Assembly: GCA_026874595.1 (NCBI GenBank)
Contig: CM049311.1
Location: forward strand, 66,135,953-66,199,952
DNA from: Sipunculus nudus
Taxonomy: Eukaryota; Annelida; Sipuncula; Golfingiida; Sipunculidae
Direction of reading: 5' to 3'
Length of the DNA: 64,000 nucleotides
Part shown: piece after piece, positions 46,861-57,740 of the stretch
How the letters are laid out: every line of letters begins with the position of its first letter
How positions within the stretch are numbered: position 1 is the first letter of the stretch
The notes under the pieces: model-generated
Told to the model about the DNA's origin: nothing
What the model saw: the letters and a program-made list of their open reading frames with translations, nothing else
Databases searched by the model: none
Translations under genes and position numbers: made by a program

Positions 46861-47312
46861 GTCCGTTTCCCAGGCAGCAGAAACAGAGTGAACCCCCACA
46901 GTGATAGACTGGGAAACCTAAACGTGTACATACTGTCTGAGAAACTTCAACCTTCTCGCTGTTTATTGTATAGCAAAATACCCCAGAAATGGCGAATTGT
47001 AAAACCATCACTCTAATCAACCGTTGCTTGGCAATGAAGTCACGTGACCACATATGAGAGGTGGCCTGATGCAGTATTTTAGTACATTCTTATGCGGACT
47101 TTCCCAAATAGTAACGTATTTTGTAATGATTTAATTTGAAAGGAATTGTATCATTCTGCAGCTACATGTATCTCCTTTTAATATATATTTTTGAAGATTC
47201 GGTGTCACATGAAAAATATGGCCGCCAGGTGTCACTAATATTTTTTGGATGGCTTTGGCCTTTATGATTGCCCAAGGGATGTTGTATACAATAAACGTGT
47301 TTGAGAATACAG
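46861..47312 (+). other. Terminal exon: 3'UTR, or alternative C-terminal coding (51 codons) plus 3'UTR
   Basis: A strong acceptor (T-rich tract ending TTTTCAG) precedes 46861 and a canonical AATAAA lies at 47290-47295, so this is the likely last exon of the LDLa precursor. If exon 3 is included it is all 3'UTR. If exon 2 splices directly here, its phase-0 end continues into an open frame of 51 codons (starting VRFPGSRNRVNPHSDRLGN, stop TAA at 47014-47016). The coding-like part is less AT-rich than its flanks. The end at about 47312 is inferred from the poly(A) signal. Confidence 0.55.
47290..47295 (+). terminator. Poly(A) signal AATAAA of the LDLa precursor gene
   Basis: Canonical hexamer 430 bp into the terminal exon; a T/GT-rich stretch follows from about 47315. 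Confidence 0.55.
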
Positions 47313-49770
47313 TATTAATCGCATTGTGACTAACCTCTCCCTTTGTTTCCTTTACTTTGTCGTTAATGGATGAAGATTTACGTCGGCTGCATGGGTTCGT
47401 GTGGATGTTGCATGATCAAGAAATAATATACAAAGAATATGCAAAGAGTATGCGGATCGAATGGACCAAGGGTGAGTTATCATAATCACCTGACCCTAAA
47501 TGACAAAACCAGACATACTTAGCCGAATTTAAAAGAAATGGAGACTAAAGTACAACAATTGTTGAATAAATCAAAAATTAGTACAGTAATAACCATCTGA
47601 AGTGTGACTTTTTATAAAAGTGTGTACCTTATTAGCCGTTATTTTTTTTCACAATGGACAGTTGAATATTGAATTCTGATATGCAGTAGCTTAAATGCGA
47701 GTACACGTAAAACTTCCGTTTATTCAGTTACAACGTGCATGGGTAAATGTATTAATATAAAATAAATATCTTAAAGTAATTTTAAAAGGCAAAGATCCTA
47801 AAATCATACTGAATGTTTAAACTAACATTGTGACGGAATAAATAGACTAAAACGTGAAAGCCGTTACAGGCCGCATACATACCCGGCCAATATTCTGGAT
47901 CAAAAGATCTGAACAAACCCGGGTGTTACGTAGTTTAGGAAATGTGTGAATATATTGACCAATTTGATTGTGATGTCCCAGATCATTTCAAAGGCGAAAC
48001 CTTATACAAGTGACTCGTGACTCCAGCCATTTCACGAAGACTCAAGACTACCTAGGAATCATATAATGAATATAATGATCATCTCCAAAATTTCTAGGAT
48101 TATTCCTGGTGTGTTACCCTAAACGTACACAAATTCCATTAGAATCAGTTCACCAAATTTAGAATTAGGTTGCAAACAGACAAAACGACAATGTTACTTA
48201 CCAACCGACGGTGAATTAAAAGCGTAATAGCTCCTGGTGGAGAAATAAAAAAAAAACTGTCTACACAACACGTGGTGTTTATCTACAAGCCAAACTTAGA
48301 ACTTGTTCTCACTTTACCAGTGGCATTGCCCTGATGTAATCCTGTGCCTTGACATGCGGGATAATAATATGAACATTCACAGGTTTAGACATGTACCAAT
48401 ATTTTCGATTCCTTGGTCTGTTACTATTTCTTGATTTGCCACATATGAAAACAATCCCAGAATACGTAAATTATTAAAAGGTAAAATTTGCTAAATTAAA
48501 TCCGAGGTTTACCCCTGAAAAAAAAAGTTAAATTTGCTTGGACACAAACCGATTCGTTCCAACGGATCATCAAAGATCAAAGCCATGTCTTTTTATAAGT
48601 CAAAATCAAAGTTCCTTATCTGTCACATACATATTGATTTAAAATAACCATTTAAAGTGTATCTGAATTTTGAAAGCATGATTACATAGGCCTACTACTC
48701 ATTCCGTTTATACAAAATAGTTAAAAAGAAGGAAATGATGTCGATACTAATTTGTGCTTGGTTAATCATCTTATAACTTCTAAAACACCTTTTTCTTCTA
48801 ATAGCTAAATTATTCAGCCCCTTTCTTTTTGACCGTATCCGAACTTCAATGGATAGTCGGTCTTTCAAGCTCTCTTTGACCTGCAAATGAATGCGTGGCC
48901 TTGGCGCTGGTATATGCCGATAATCAACCAGACTTTATTTTACAAATCGTTAACCATATCTTTTTTTTTTTTTGGACAAGAGGTTTCGGAAAAATGACCA
49001 ATTGATAATCAAACCGTCCAACTATATGTTACTATAAGTCACCTCTATATAACCTGCAAAAGGTTATTGGTTCACCCGATTTGATGACAGTAAACTATTC
49101 CCACCTCATTGGCGACACCCGTTGGTGAAAACTAGCATTAAGTGTACGAGTCGACAAGTAAGATCATATTTTGTTAAGTGTCAGCTGACTTAAGACAACG
49201 TAGTATATGCAATTAATCTCCTTTTTTAACGTTAAGAACCTTTCCGGGGTCCCTGGTTTGAATTTTTTTCTTGACAAAACGTACGAAGCTGGTTCATCTG
49301 AGAAGAGCACAGCGTTTAAAAATAAAGCGTAGGGCTCATACTATAGAAAAAGTTCTATTTTTGGGTTTGCAGTAACAGTTAACAATACACTTCCATAGGA
49401 AGGGTATTCTTTTAAGACGGATTTGAGCACGCATATAAAACACTGATTGGTTACGTTGTGGCAAAGACTAAAGCAGACCGTAAAACCAAATGTTCAAAGA
49501 CACGAATCTCACAGACGTTTTCTTATAAAAGAAAAATTTAATTATTGTTTATAATTAAATGAGCGAAAACCTGGGAATATCGATTTATGTAGAATCAACG
49601 CCGTGTTAGGAAATAACACATGTTCCAGATGGAGGGTTCAATCATTGCAGCCCCTGTCATTGTCACTCCTCGCTTTAACATTTGCTCGGGATGAATATTA
49701 ACTTTTCTATTTATATGAAGTGCTATAATGCAAATATAACCAATGCGTAAGACAGGAGTGTGTCCCTTGG

Positions 49771-49772
<2 letters not shown>
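47313..49772. other. Downstream intergenic, nothing recognised
   Basis: No exon-like segment or element end seen. Confidence 0.5.

Positions 49773-49822
<50 letters not shown>
49773..49822. repeat. (AT)n microsatellite
   Basis: About 50 bp of uninterrupted TA, directly before a degenerate minisatellite. Confidence 0.95.
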
Positions 49823-49824
<2 letters not shown>

Positions 49825-49839
49825 GCATTGAGCTGAAGA

Positions 49840-50080
49840 GTACTAGACCATGCTCTAAAGATAAGACGATGTTTAAGACCATGTCTTGGAGAAATGAAAA
49901 AGACGCTGAACTGGAGAAATATTGACCAGATACGACGGAGATTTTGACAAACTGGTGAAATAGACAAAAGAGAAAGAAACCAACAAGGCGGTAAACTGGA
50001 AAGAATCGAATAAGACACGCTTGTTCTTGAGAGAAATGTACAAGGCGCTTAGCTGGAGAGAAACATACAAGTAATTCGAC
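49840..50080. repeat. Degenerate minisatellite, units of roughly 30-40 bp
   Basis: Repeating phrases CTGGAGAAAT, CTGGTGAAAT, CTGGAAAGAA, TTGAGAGAAATGTACAAGG and CTGGAGAGAAACATACAAG at roughly even spacing. A 269-codon minus-strand frame across it also runs through the adjacent (AT)n and is treated as chance. Confidence 0.6.
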
Positions 50081-50699
50081 ATCACTAGAAACCAGCTTGA
50101 AGGGATGACCACCTTTCGTCGGAGGCTTAGTTCCTCCGGATGAATGTCCAGGAGCGTATTCAAGAGAGCCCCCCCCCCCCCCGGGAGGATATGCTGTTAA
50201 ACCCCAATTAAACCTCAAGGACAATTTATGTAATCGACACCAACATTTAAATATTAGTTTTGCTTCTGTTAATTTCAGAATAAATAAAATCATTAACGAT
50301 AAAGGTATGATTCGTCCCAGCTGCAGTGATGAAACGAGATACAGTCCAAAACCAGCAATACTATCAATGAATGAGAAAATAATCGAATTTGTACAGAATC
50401 TCAACCCCGTTGATGATGATAAAGGTCATTGTCACGTGCTGAGACAGATTTTATTGAAAGCTGCTGATTGTTTGCTTAGTGTCGTGAAAACTTATTGGCT
50501 CTTTGTTTGCTATGGTTGCAAATTAGCGAAAATAAATCATACATAAATACTTCCTGAATAGGACTCTCAACACACACAGATGAGCATTCATATTGTTTTG
50601 CCATTACACCTAACGTACATTTTTTATACTATCTCCTAATAATATTTAGGAGTGTCCATTGTGTCCATTTCCTGACGAACTGATAAAAATTTGTGCTGG

Positions 50700-50766
50700 C
50701 ATATTGAATAATATATTATAGTATAATATATAATATATTATATATTAATAATATAATATATTAATA
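50700..50766. repeat. AT-only palindromic tract
   Basis: Interleaved TATAATATAT and ATTATATTAA phrases that can fold on themselves; possible cruciform. Confidence 0.7.
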
Positions 50767-52194
50767 GATATACATGAACTCTAATCTGGTTACGGTATGG
50801 TTAAATCGCGAAAAATTGAAGCTCGCGAATATGAAACCAGCCACAGTATCCTATATATAAATCTTTAATTGAGGCTGGCAAATCATGTCAATTTGCAACA
50901 AGACCCAAAAAAATTATAATTATAAAAAATATGTAATAGATATATTTTTAATGAGATGTTTCATCTTAAATCAGGAAATTAGTGCATGAGCAATTTAAGT
51001 GATTACATTTAATCTGAAATAATATTCGCTAAATTCCAATTGATCGGATTATCACGTCGTCATTGGTTTTCTGAACACGATGGTAAGCGTTTATTACGCT
51101 CGAAATCTCTTTCGGGCGCTCGATTCTGAGGGACCAAGCGTCCTGTCGGACAAATCCTTGATGTCATCATTCTGTCTCATAATATGATACGATATTAAAT
51201 CGTCATAATGATACAAAAATTAAATAATCAGCGTTACGTTATCTTTAAAAAAAACACACACAGGGCCTTTCCCCTCCAAATCCCATGTGACTTTCCAGCA
51301 ATTTAACCTAAGCGTCCCGGACTCTCTATTTTTTCTTCCTAATGAGTTCCGTGAGCATTATAATATTTAATAAATTTCAAATGCCCTCCGTGTTAAGAAA
51401 CGTTCATTTGACTTAAGGCTACGACGGCATATGCTTTCCAAAGGTGACATTTTTTCAAATATCTACACTTGATATTTTTCATGTTTAATCAATCGTCCTC
51501 TTCATAGGAGACGCGGTAGAGACTAATCCGTGAGAAATCGGCTTGACAGCGGCGTATGGTTTTAACCGGAGTACAAAAGGAGCGACTGAGAAATTGCCGC
51601 GAGTAAATATGTAAAACCCTACTTACTGCGGGGTTTCTGAAAGTCGCTCACTTGAATAATACGAGGCGCTAGACAACCTGGTTGATCATTTTTATCACTC
51701 CGGCACCACGCTCGCTAAAACTCGCGCACGTACTCTGCGACACTCTCTCCCATGGTCTTTGGGGGTATTTGCTAGAGACTGATTGACAGTAATGGTGTCA
51801 GATACAAAACACCAGACCTGCCCCGTAATAGAGACCAGAGGAATATGCTTTATAATAATTCAAAGTGCAGGATGAAAGTACGTGACACGAATTGGAATGG
51901 TTTCCCAAAACTTCCTTTTTTCCGAATTGCCTACACACCCCACAGCCATGTAGAGATCACTTATGTAATTTCCTCCAATGGAACATATCGAGTCGCTAAA
52001 AGGGGTCACATGCCCTTAATAGTACACACACGGTGAGAAGTTTATTACTTTTGTCCAGATATGAATGCACTACTGTCACTCTTTATCCGCATCCGGGTAT
52101 ACGTGGACACATCCGGAAGTGAACGCTCTCTAAATGGCAGAAGACAGTAGTGCTCAGATCAGATGTAACATCGTCACCGGGCAGTAATAGATGC
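50767..52194. other. Intergenic, nothing recognised
   Basis: Mixed composition, with less AT-rich patches near 51080-51170 and 51520-51760; no product or RNA recognised. Confidence 0.45.
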
Positions 52195-52690
52195 AATATC
52201 CCGCCTTACAATCATCAGTTATCATTCATTCATTTATTCACTCATTAATTCATTCGTTCGTTCATTCATTCGTTCATATAATCATATATTCACTCATTCA
52301 ATCATTCGTTTGTTCATTCTTTCCTTCCTTCCTTTCTTCCTTGCGTCCTTCCATCTTCCTTAATTCATCTCAGCATGCATTTATTCAAACATTCAATCAT
52401 TTGGTTATTCATTCATTCATTCATTCATTCATTCATTCAAACATTTACTCATTCATTAATCCTCCTTTTTCATTAATGCATTAATTCGTCATATATTAAT
52501 GTATTCATCCACCATTCATTCATTCGTTCATTCATTCGTGCATTCATTATTCATTTGTTCTTTCGTCCAGTAATAATTACATGCGATCAGCATCCATCCG
52601 TTTATTTATTCATTGAGCCATCCATTGATTCAGTGAGTTATTCATTCAGTCATTACTCATTCATTCAATTTATATTATTGTTAATACTTT
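52195..52690. repeat. ATTC/TTCATTCA tetranucleotide region
   Basis: About 500 bp dominated by ATTC with interspersed CGTT and CCTT variants, typical of an aged tetranucleotide satellite. A 97-codon frame encoding His-Ser-Phe-Ile repeats is an artefact of it. Confidence 0.9.
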
Positions 52691-53040
52691 GATTCATATA
52701 TATAAATCTTTACATATAGAATGTCCTTAACATATTATTTTTTCATATATAGTAGCACAGCTCTGAAGTTAATCAGGGAGTGGGAAAAAGTTGCTCTTGC
52801 AATTATCCATGTAAGATACCAATCCTTGATATTTTGGTGGAGGTAACCGCCTTCTTTTTTTTCAATGCTTCCTTAAATATATACTATATATATGGAACCT
52901 GCCGGCTTCCATTCCGGTTTCGGAGTACATGAGAGGGGCTTATCCTGGCTTGGTGTACCACTCCTGCGGGTCCTGGGTGTGTGTCGTCCCCATTGCTGGG
53001 ACGTAACATCGAGGAACCCCCCAAAGGCGCACTCGTTTGT

Positions 53041-53168
53041 GAGTGAAACACGACTGTTGGGCAGAGTCTGCCTCGGTGGGGGCCGACCGTGAAAAAAATC
53101 CCACCATCTCGGCTGAGATTCGGACTCACGACCTCGCGGCCTTGTGTCCTGCGCTCAACCCCTACAGA
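53041..53168 (-). mobile_element. tRNA-derived SINE fragment
   Basis: On the minus strand: GGTTGAGCGC (A-box-like), GAGTCCGAATCTC (B-box-like), CAGCCGAG, then a GGGATTTTTTTCACGG core and TCGGCCCC. The less AT-rich stretch 52905-53040 may be its continuation. Confidence 0.6.
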
Positions 53169-53240
53169 AGTTAGAATATTCACAATTTAGACCGATATCC
53201 GCTGATGCCGGTTGACCACACACAACTCCTTACAGACCTG

Positions 53241-53242
<2 letters not shown>

Positions 53243-53285
<43 letters not shown>
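53243..53285. repeat. (AT)n microsatellite
   Basis: 43 bp of uninterrupted TA. Confidence 0.95.
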
Positions 53286-53288
<3 letters not shown>

Positions 53289-54611
53289 ATTTGATGATTG
53301 ACATGAACATTTACTAACAGGCATTTACCCTTAGACATTGCCTCGTTTCGTACGTTACAGTTTTAAGAAAGGGTTCTGGAGATACAAGTATAGTGTACGC
53401 AGTGAATCGCTTACTAAATGGCCGCCTGGTATAATCGTTTGTCATAGTGTAGTGGGAGGTTGCAACACAATCTTGACAAGAGAACCAATCTGGCTAGGGT
53501 TGTCGGTTTCGAAATCCACAGCCTACAATGATGCACCATGTGGTGTTCGTGACGAGAATACAAATATTGAAAACACTCAAGACTCGTTAAATACACGCTG
53601 AGCATTCAATGTCGCGTGAACATCGCTCAACAGGATGTCGACCACTCCCAGAAATGTCTACCCATGATGCAATGCGGTTACCGTAAAGTACAGTTAAACA
53701 TTATCTTTAAGGTGTAGTAAAAAACGTAGTTACAATTATTGCTTTTCTTTTCTCCTGTTGGTGTTTGCACTAGATCTCCATTATGGCTGATTTTCAAAAA
53801 CTGACCTTAGGAAAAATATGTCAATTTTATGGGGCAGTGTTGTTTGAGTTAATTGATTAAACTTTCTTAAGAGGGGTTGATTAGTTTATACCTATGTCCA
53901 TATTGGGGTGAAAAAAGTTGTGGGTGAAGCTCTTCAGGTGCTCCTGAGAGCAAAATCTTCGATTTCAATTTCTTGTTTTCTTTCTTCTCCCATTTTCTAT
54001 GACGGTTTTTCAAAAGCTGAAATTTGGGCACAATATTAGTCCTAGGTCACAGATTTGCATCTGATATTTATTTTTTTACCTTGATCTCATTTCCCTGGTC
54101 ATACACTCCTTAGTGGATCCCCATTATCGCTCAGTTGTCGCTTAGGGGTTGAGTCTTCCAATGATCGCTTGACATTGCATACACCTAGTTCAAGATTGTT
54201 TCCAGTTTATAAGGATGAAGGGCGCAGGGTTGCCCGCATGTTTACTTTTTTTGTACATTTTTGTGTAAAATATTCACCAAATCGTTTCCGCTAAATTTCA
54301 TCAATATCCTATACAGAGATGGGTTCCGAGGCCAGGACATTAATAAAGTAAATCAATATCCTTGTGTAGCCAGAGGGTTGCGTTTTAATAGGGCTTTCTA
54401 ATCGATATGGGAAAATTACATTTATCACAATTCTTGTAATTCATTATCATATGAACTGTCAGTATGCAGAAACAGCTGAAGTAATTCCAAGAATGCTGAT
54501 AGAGCTTTACCTTATTGTACCTGTGCTTATTGTAGAAACTTTAACACCTAATAGACTGAGGTTCCATTTATGTGTATAACCTTGATCCTAATGTACTTCC
54601 TCATTTCATTG

Positions 54612-54612
<1 letters not shown>

Positions 54613-54652
<40 letters not shown>
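54613..54652. repeat. (AT)n microsatellite
   Basis: 40 bp of uninterrupted AT. Confidence 0.95.
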
Positions 54653-54660
<8 letters not shown>

Positions 54661-55672
54661 ATTCGGTATTGTTGTGAGGACACTGTTACTAACACTATTA
54701 TCCAACAACAAAAAAAAAACATGTGTCACCTGTCATATTAAAGCCTATAAGTTATTAATGTAACGCATGAGCTTGAATAATATACTTGGTAAGAACCTTG
54801 AGTATTGATTAAGGGATATTCTATGTCTTCATGATTAAACTACATGATTCAACCACTCCCGACAAAACAGCTTTCGGACACAGTGACGCATCTTCAGAAC
54901 ATACAAAAGAAGAGTAGCCCGGTGGAAGACAAATCCATTCCCAAGTAGTTCTTGCTTCAGTCGTTGTGTCCTTGTATTCATTTCCGAATATCATTATTCT
55001 CTCAATGGTGGGTATGTTTTAATGAAAATAGTTTAAAACACTGTTAGTTTGTCACCGGGATGTTTTCATCCTCATTTGAGATGACAGACAAGCAATAGCG
55101 AAAACAGAACCTCCGTTCATAGTTCAAGCTGGAGAAAAACACTGGTTGTTCCAACTCAGTACTCACTGTATAATACTAAACCAAAGGAGCAATGCCACCT
55201 CAATTCAGAAGACCCTTCATAAGTACATTTTCTATTTCAAGAAAAAAATAGTGTGTATACACATTATATTTTACCAGCCTTTTTCTACATTTTTCAAATA
55301 CTCTTTTGAGGATTGTCATTTTAGACAATTCATGGTATTTTATGGAATTTGATGATACTCATAGTTTAACAATAGTATAAATTTTGTCTTGTCCAGCCCT
55401 CGGTGAAATTTGTCGCTTCTACTTTTCTTGGTGTCATACAAGTACAGAGAACTATGCTCTGACGCCATGTTGAAACTGCAAATCTGTCATGTAATAGTTA
55501 TCTTTTATGCGTTCAACTGGCTCCAACACTTGAATTAAATATATTTATTTGATATATTCTACTCTTTATATTACCAATGCAGAGGTTAGTTTCCATAAAT
55601 TCTATTTACTTTGCCCTTTTTTTTATTTTATCTTTTGTCTCCTTAGCCCCGGAAATACAAAAAAACATGTAT

Positions 55673-55689
55673 GCTTGTATGTATGTATG

Positions 55690-55719
<30 letters not shown>
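55673..55719. repeat. (TGTA)n microsatellite
   Basis: About 11 copies of the tetranucleotide ATGT. Confidence 0.95.
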
Positions 55720-55722
<3 letters not shown>

Positions 55723-56045
55723 TAACGATATAGAAGTGCTAGTCTGTAATAGAAGTAATGGTAAAGGGCAAAGAGAGTGACGCCTTTAAGATAGACTAAC
55801 TTACTTATAAACACACGAGCTTTCGAATCGAACAGGCTTCTGGTAACGGGAAGAAAGGTGTTTATATATGGTGGAGTGACAAAGTGTAGAGTCCTTAATG
55901 CAAGAAACAGTTTATTTACGTTTAGATTGGATATGAAGTAATATTTCAAACATGATGTTCTGTGTGGCGTAACTGTATGACTGCCGACGTCTGTATGTAT
56001 GTATTCATGTTATTACTATTATTAGTAGCTTCGAAACCCCTCATA

Positions 56046-56461
56046 CAGTGGCGTCAATGTTTCTTCCCGGGTGGGGCACGACTTTTAAATATATACACAC
56101 ACACATATATACTTGTATATATACCTTTTTCAACGTGTCTGAGGGGCATATTCAACTATATATATATATTTATATATTTATAGATAGATGTATATATAAT
56201 TATTATATAAATATACTTAATCATATTTCAAATAATTATAATGTTTTGGAAAATAAGTAATTTTGTGAATTCTAGGCAAAGTTTAGACATAACATTTTAG
56301 TAAATAGATCCAAAGTCTTTAATTCTATTTATTATTATATTTCATTTGCAATATTATAATGTTATTTTCTGAAAAGTGGGGGGATGATATTACATTGAAT
56401 ATCCCCCCTTGCCAAAAAGTGGGGGTACATATACCCCCATCCCCCTATATTGACTCCCCTG
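56046..56461. mobile_element. hAT-like MITE
   Basis: Ends are CAGTGGCGTCAAT at the left and CAGGGGAGTCAAT on the minus strand at the right. The 8-bp flanks are ccctcata and ccctcttt (6 of 8 identical), consistent with the 8-bp target duplication of hAT elements. The interior is AT-rich with G/C-run arms (TACCCCC near the right end) and has no coding capacity. Confidence 0.6.
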
Positions 56462-56584
56462 CCCTCTTTAATTGATCAGCATTTGTTTCACTAATACAGC
56501 TGCGGGAACACCTGTTAAATCCTCTTTTATCCGAATCTAATCTATCTGATCATGTGGTGGAAATGTTTCAAAGACCAGGCTGGT

Positions 56585-56640
56585 ATCAGGGGCGTAGCCA
56601 GGGTTGCGGGAGGGGAGGAGCCGAACTATTTGGCAAAGGC
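56585..56640 (+). mobile_element. Element end, CAGGGGCGTAGCC type
   Basis: CAGGGGCGTAGCCAGGG matches the ends of the elements at 30622 and 63602. No opposite end was found before 57100, so this is a fragment or a solo end. Confidence 0.4.
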
Positions 56641-56648
56641 AATTGAAG

Positions 56649-56651
<3 letters not shown>

Positions 56652-56718
<67 letters not shown>
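56652..56718. repeat. (AT)n microsatellite
   Basis: 67 bp of uninterrupted AT, the longest in the window, shortly after an element end at 56585. Confidence 0.95.
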
Positions 56719-56719
<1 letters not shown>

Positions 56720-57039
56720 CTGCTGATGTTAAGCGTTTAAGCAACTATATAAATCCTTTCTAAGAGGTTTCTATGTTTTTAAACTAAGAATTTTAGTAAC
56801 TCGACCTTTATAATTGTATATGTTTACATTTGTGTCTTATTTAGCAATCAATATTTTATATATGTGTATCTTTAGATCTTTGTTTTAAACATTTTATTTA
56901 TTTCATAAAGTGTATGATATTTTATGAGTGTGTAATGTATATCTCTTTGTCAATTTATATTTCTCTGTGATATTTCCAGAACCCCATCGACAAACAGCAA
57001 AACATGCTGAATGGGCCATCCTGGTAAAATATATGTATA

Positions 57040-57042
<3 letters not shown>

Positions 57043-57080
<38 letters not shown>
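57043..57080. repeat. (AT)n microsatellite
   Basis: 38 bp of AT. Confidence 0.95.
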
Positions 57081-57083
<3 letters not shown>

Positions 57084-57384
57084 TAAATCAAAATTAGACT
57101 ATTAGATTAAGTAAACTTCCTGGAGGACGGGTAGTACTGGATGCGAGGGGGCGAATACACCTCTGATGGTATTACCAAATGTCCTCCTCCTCGCTCCTAT
57201 AACAGATTAAAAAAAAAAAAAACAAGCAGTTTCCAGTTCACGGTACATGCAGGGTGACAACGGAGAGAACTTACAGCCAATTGTCTTCAACATCCAGTTT
57301 GTGCTCTTCACCGCTACAAACCATTTGTTTTACTTATTTGTGTCACTCCCTCCCCAAGAGTATTTTTCAATGTGAAGCTGACCT

Positions 57385-57680
57385 TTATTTGTGCGGTAAA
57401 ACGCTCGGCTTTCTCCGCTGACGACCCTGGATCGATCCCAAATGCTGCCATGAGAGTTGGTTGTAGTGGTCCGTCCAAGGTCGATGGTTTTCTCCGGGTT
57501 CTCCGGCTTCCTCCACCTCTCTCACTACGATTTTTAAATCAAAAAGTATCTTCTATTTTCGCCTTAAATATCTAACTGTATACCGACTCAACCTGTTAAA
57601 CTTTGCCGTTGCTGAGTGAACCAGTGCAGGCCGGAGACCTGTGACTGGCTGGAGCGCCGACTTTACTTTCAGGTAATCAG
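57385..57680 (+). mobile_element. tRNA-derived SINE of a second type, with conserved central block
   Basis: TGCGGTAAAACGC (A-box-like) and GGATCGATCCC (B-box-like) are followed by GGTTTTCTCCGGGTTCTCCG and CTTCCTCC. That block is of the kind found in widespread metazoan SINE superfamilies (possibly the Meta-domain; not verified). The downstream CAGGCCGGAGACCTGTG may be the tail region. Confidence 0.6.
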
Positions 57681-57740
57681 TCAGTGTATTTGTTTATTTA
57701 TTTATATATAATTGTTTTAAATATATATATATATATATAA

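Larger units (their letters stand above)
53286..56045. other. Intergenic, simple repeats only
   Basis: Apart from the AT and TGTA tracts listed, two related phrases (TTTTCAAAAACTGA near 53793 and TTTTCAAAAGCTGA near 54007) hint at an old dispersed repeat. Confidence 0.4.

Noticed and set aside
49595-50404. 269-codon minus-strand open frame
   Set aside because: It runs through an (AT)n tract and a degenerate minisatellite; composition is repeat-driven and no domain is recognisable.
52191-52484. 97-codon His/Ser/Phe-rich frame
   Set aside because: Artefact of the ATTC tetranucleotide repeat.
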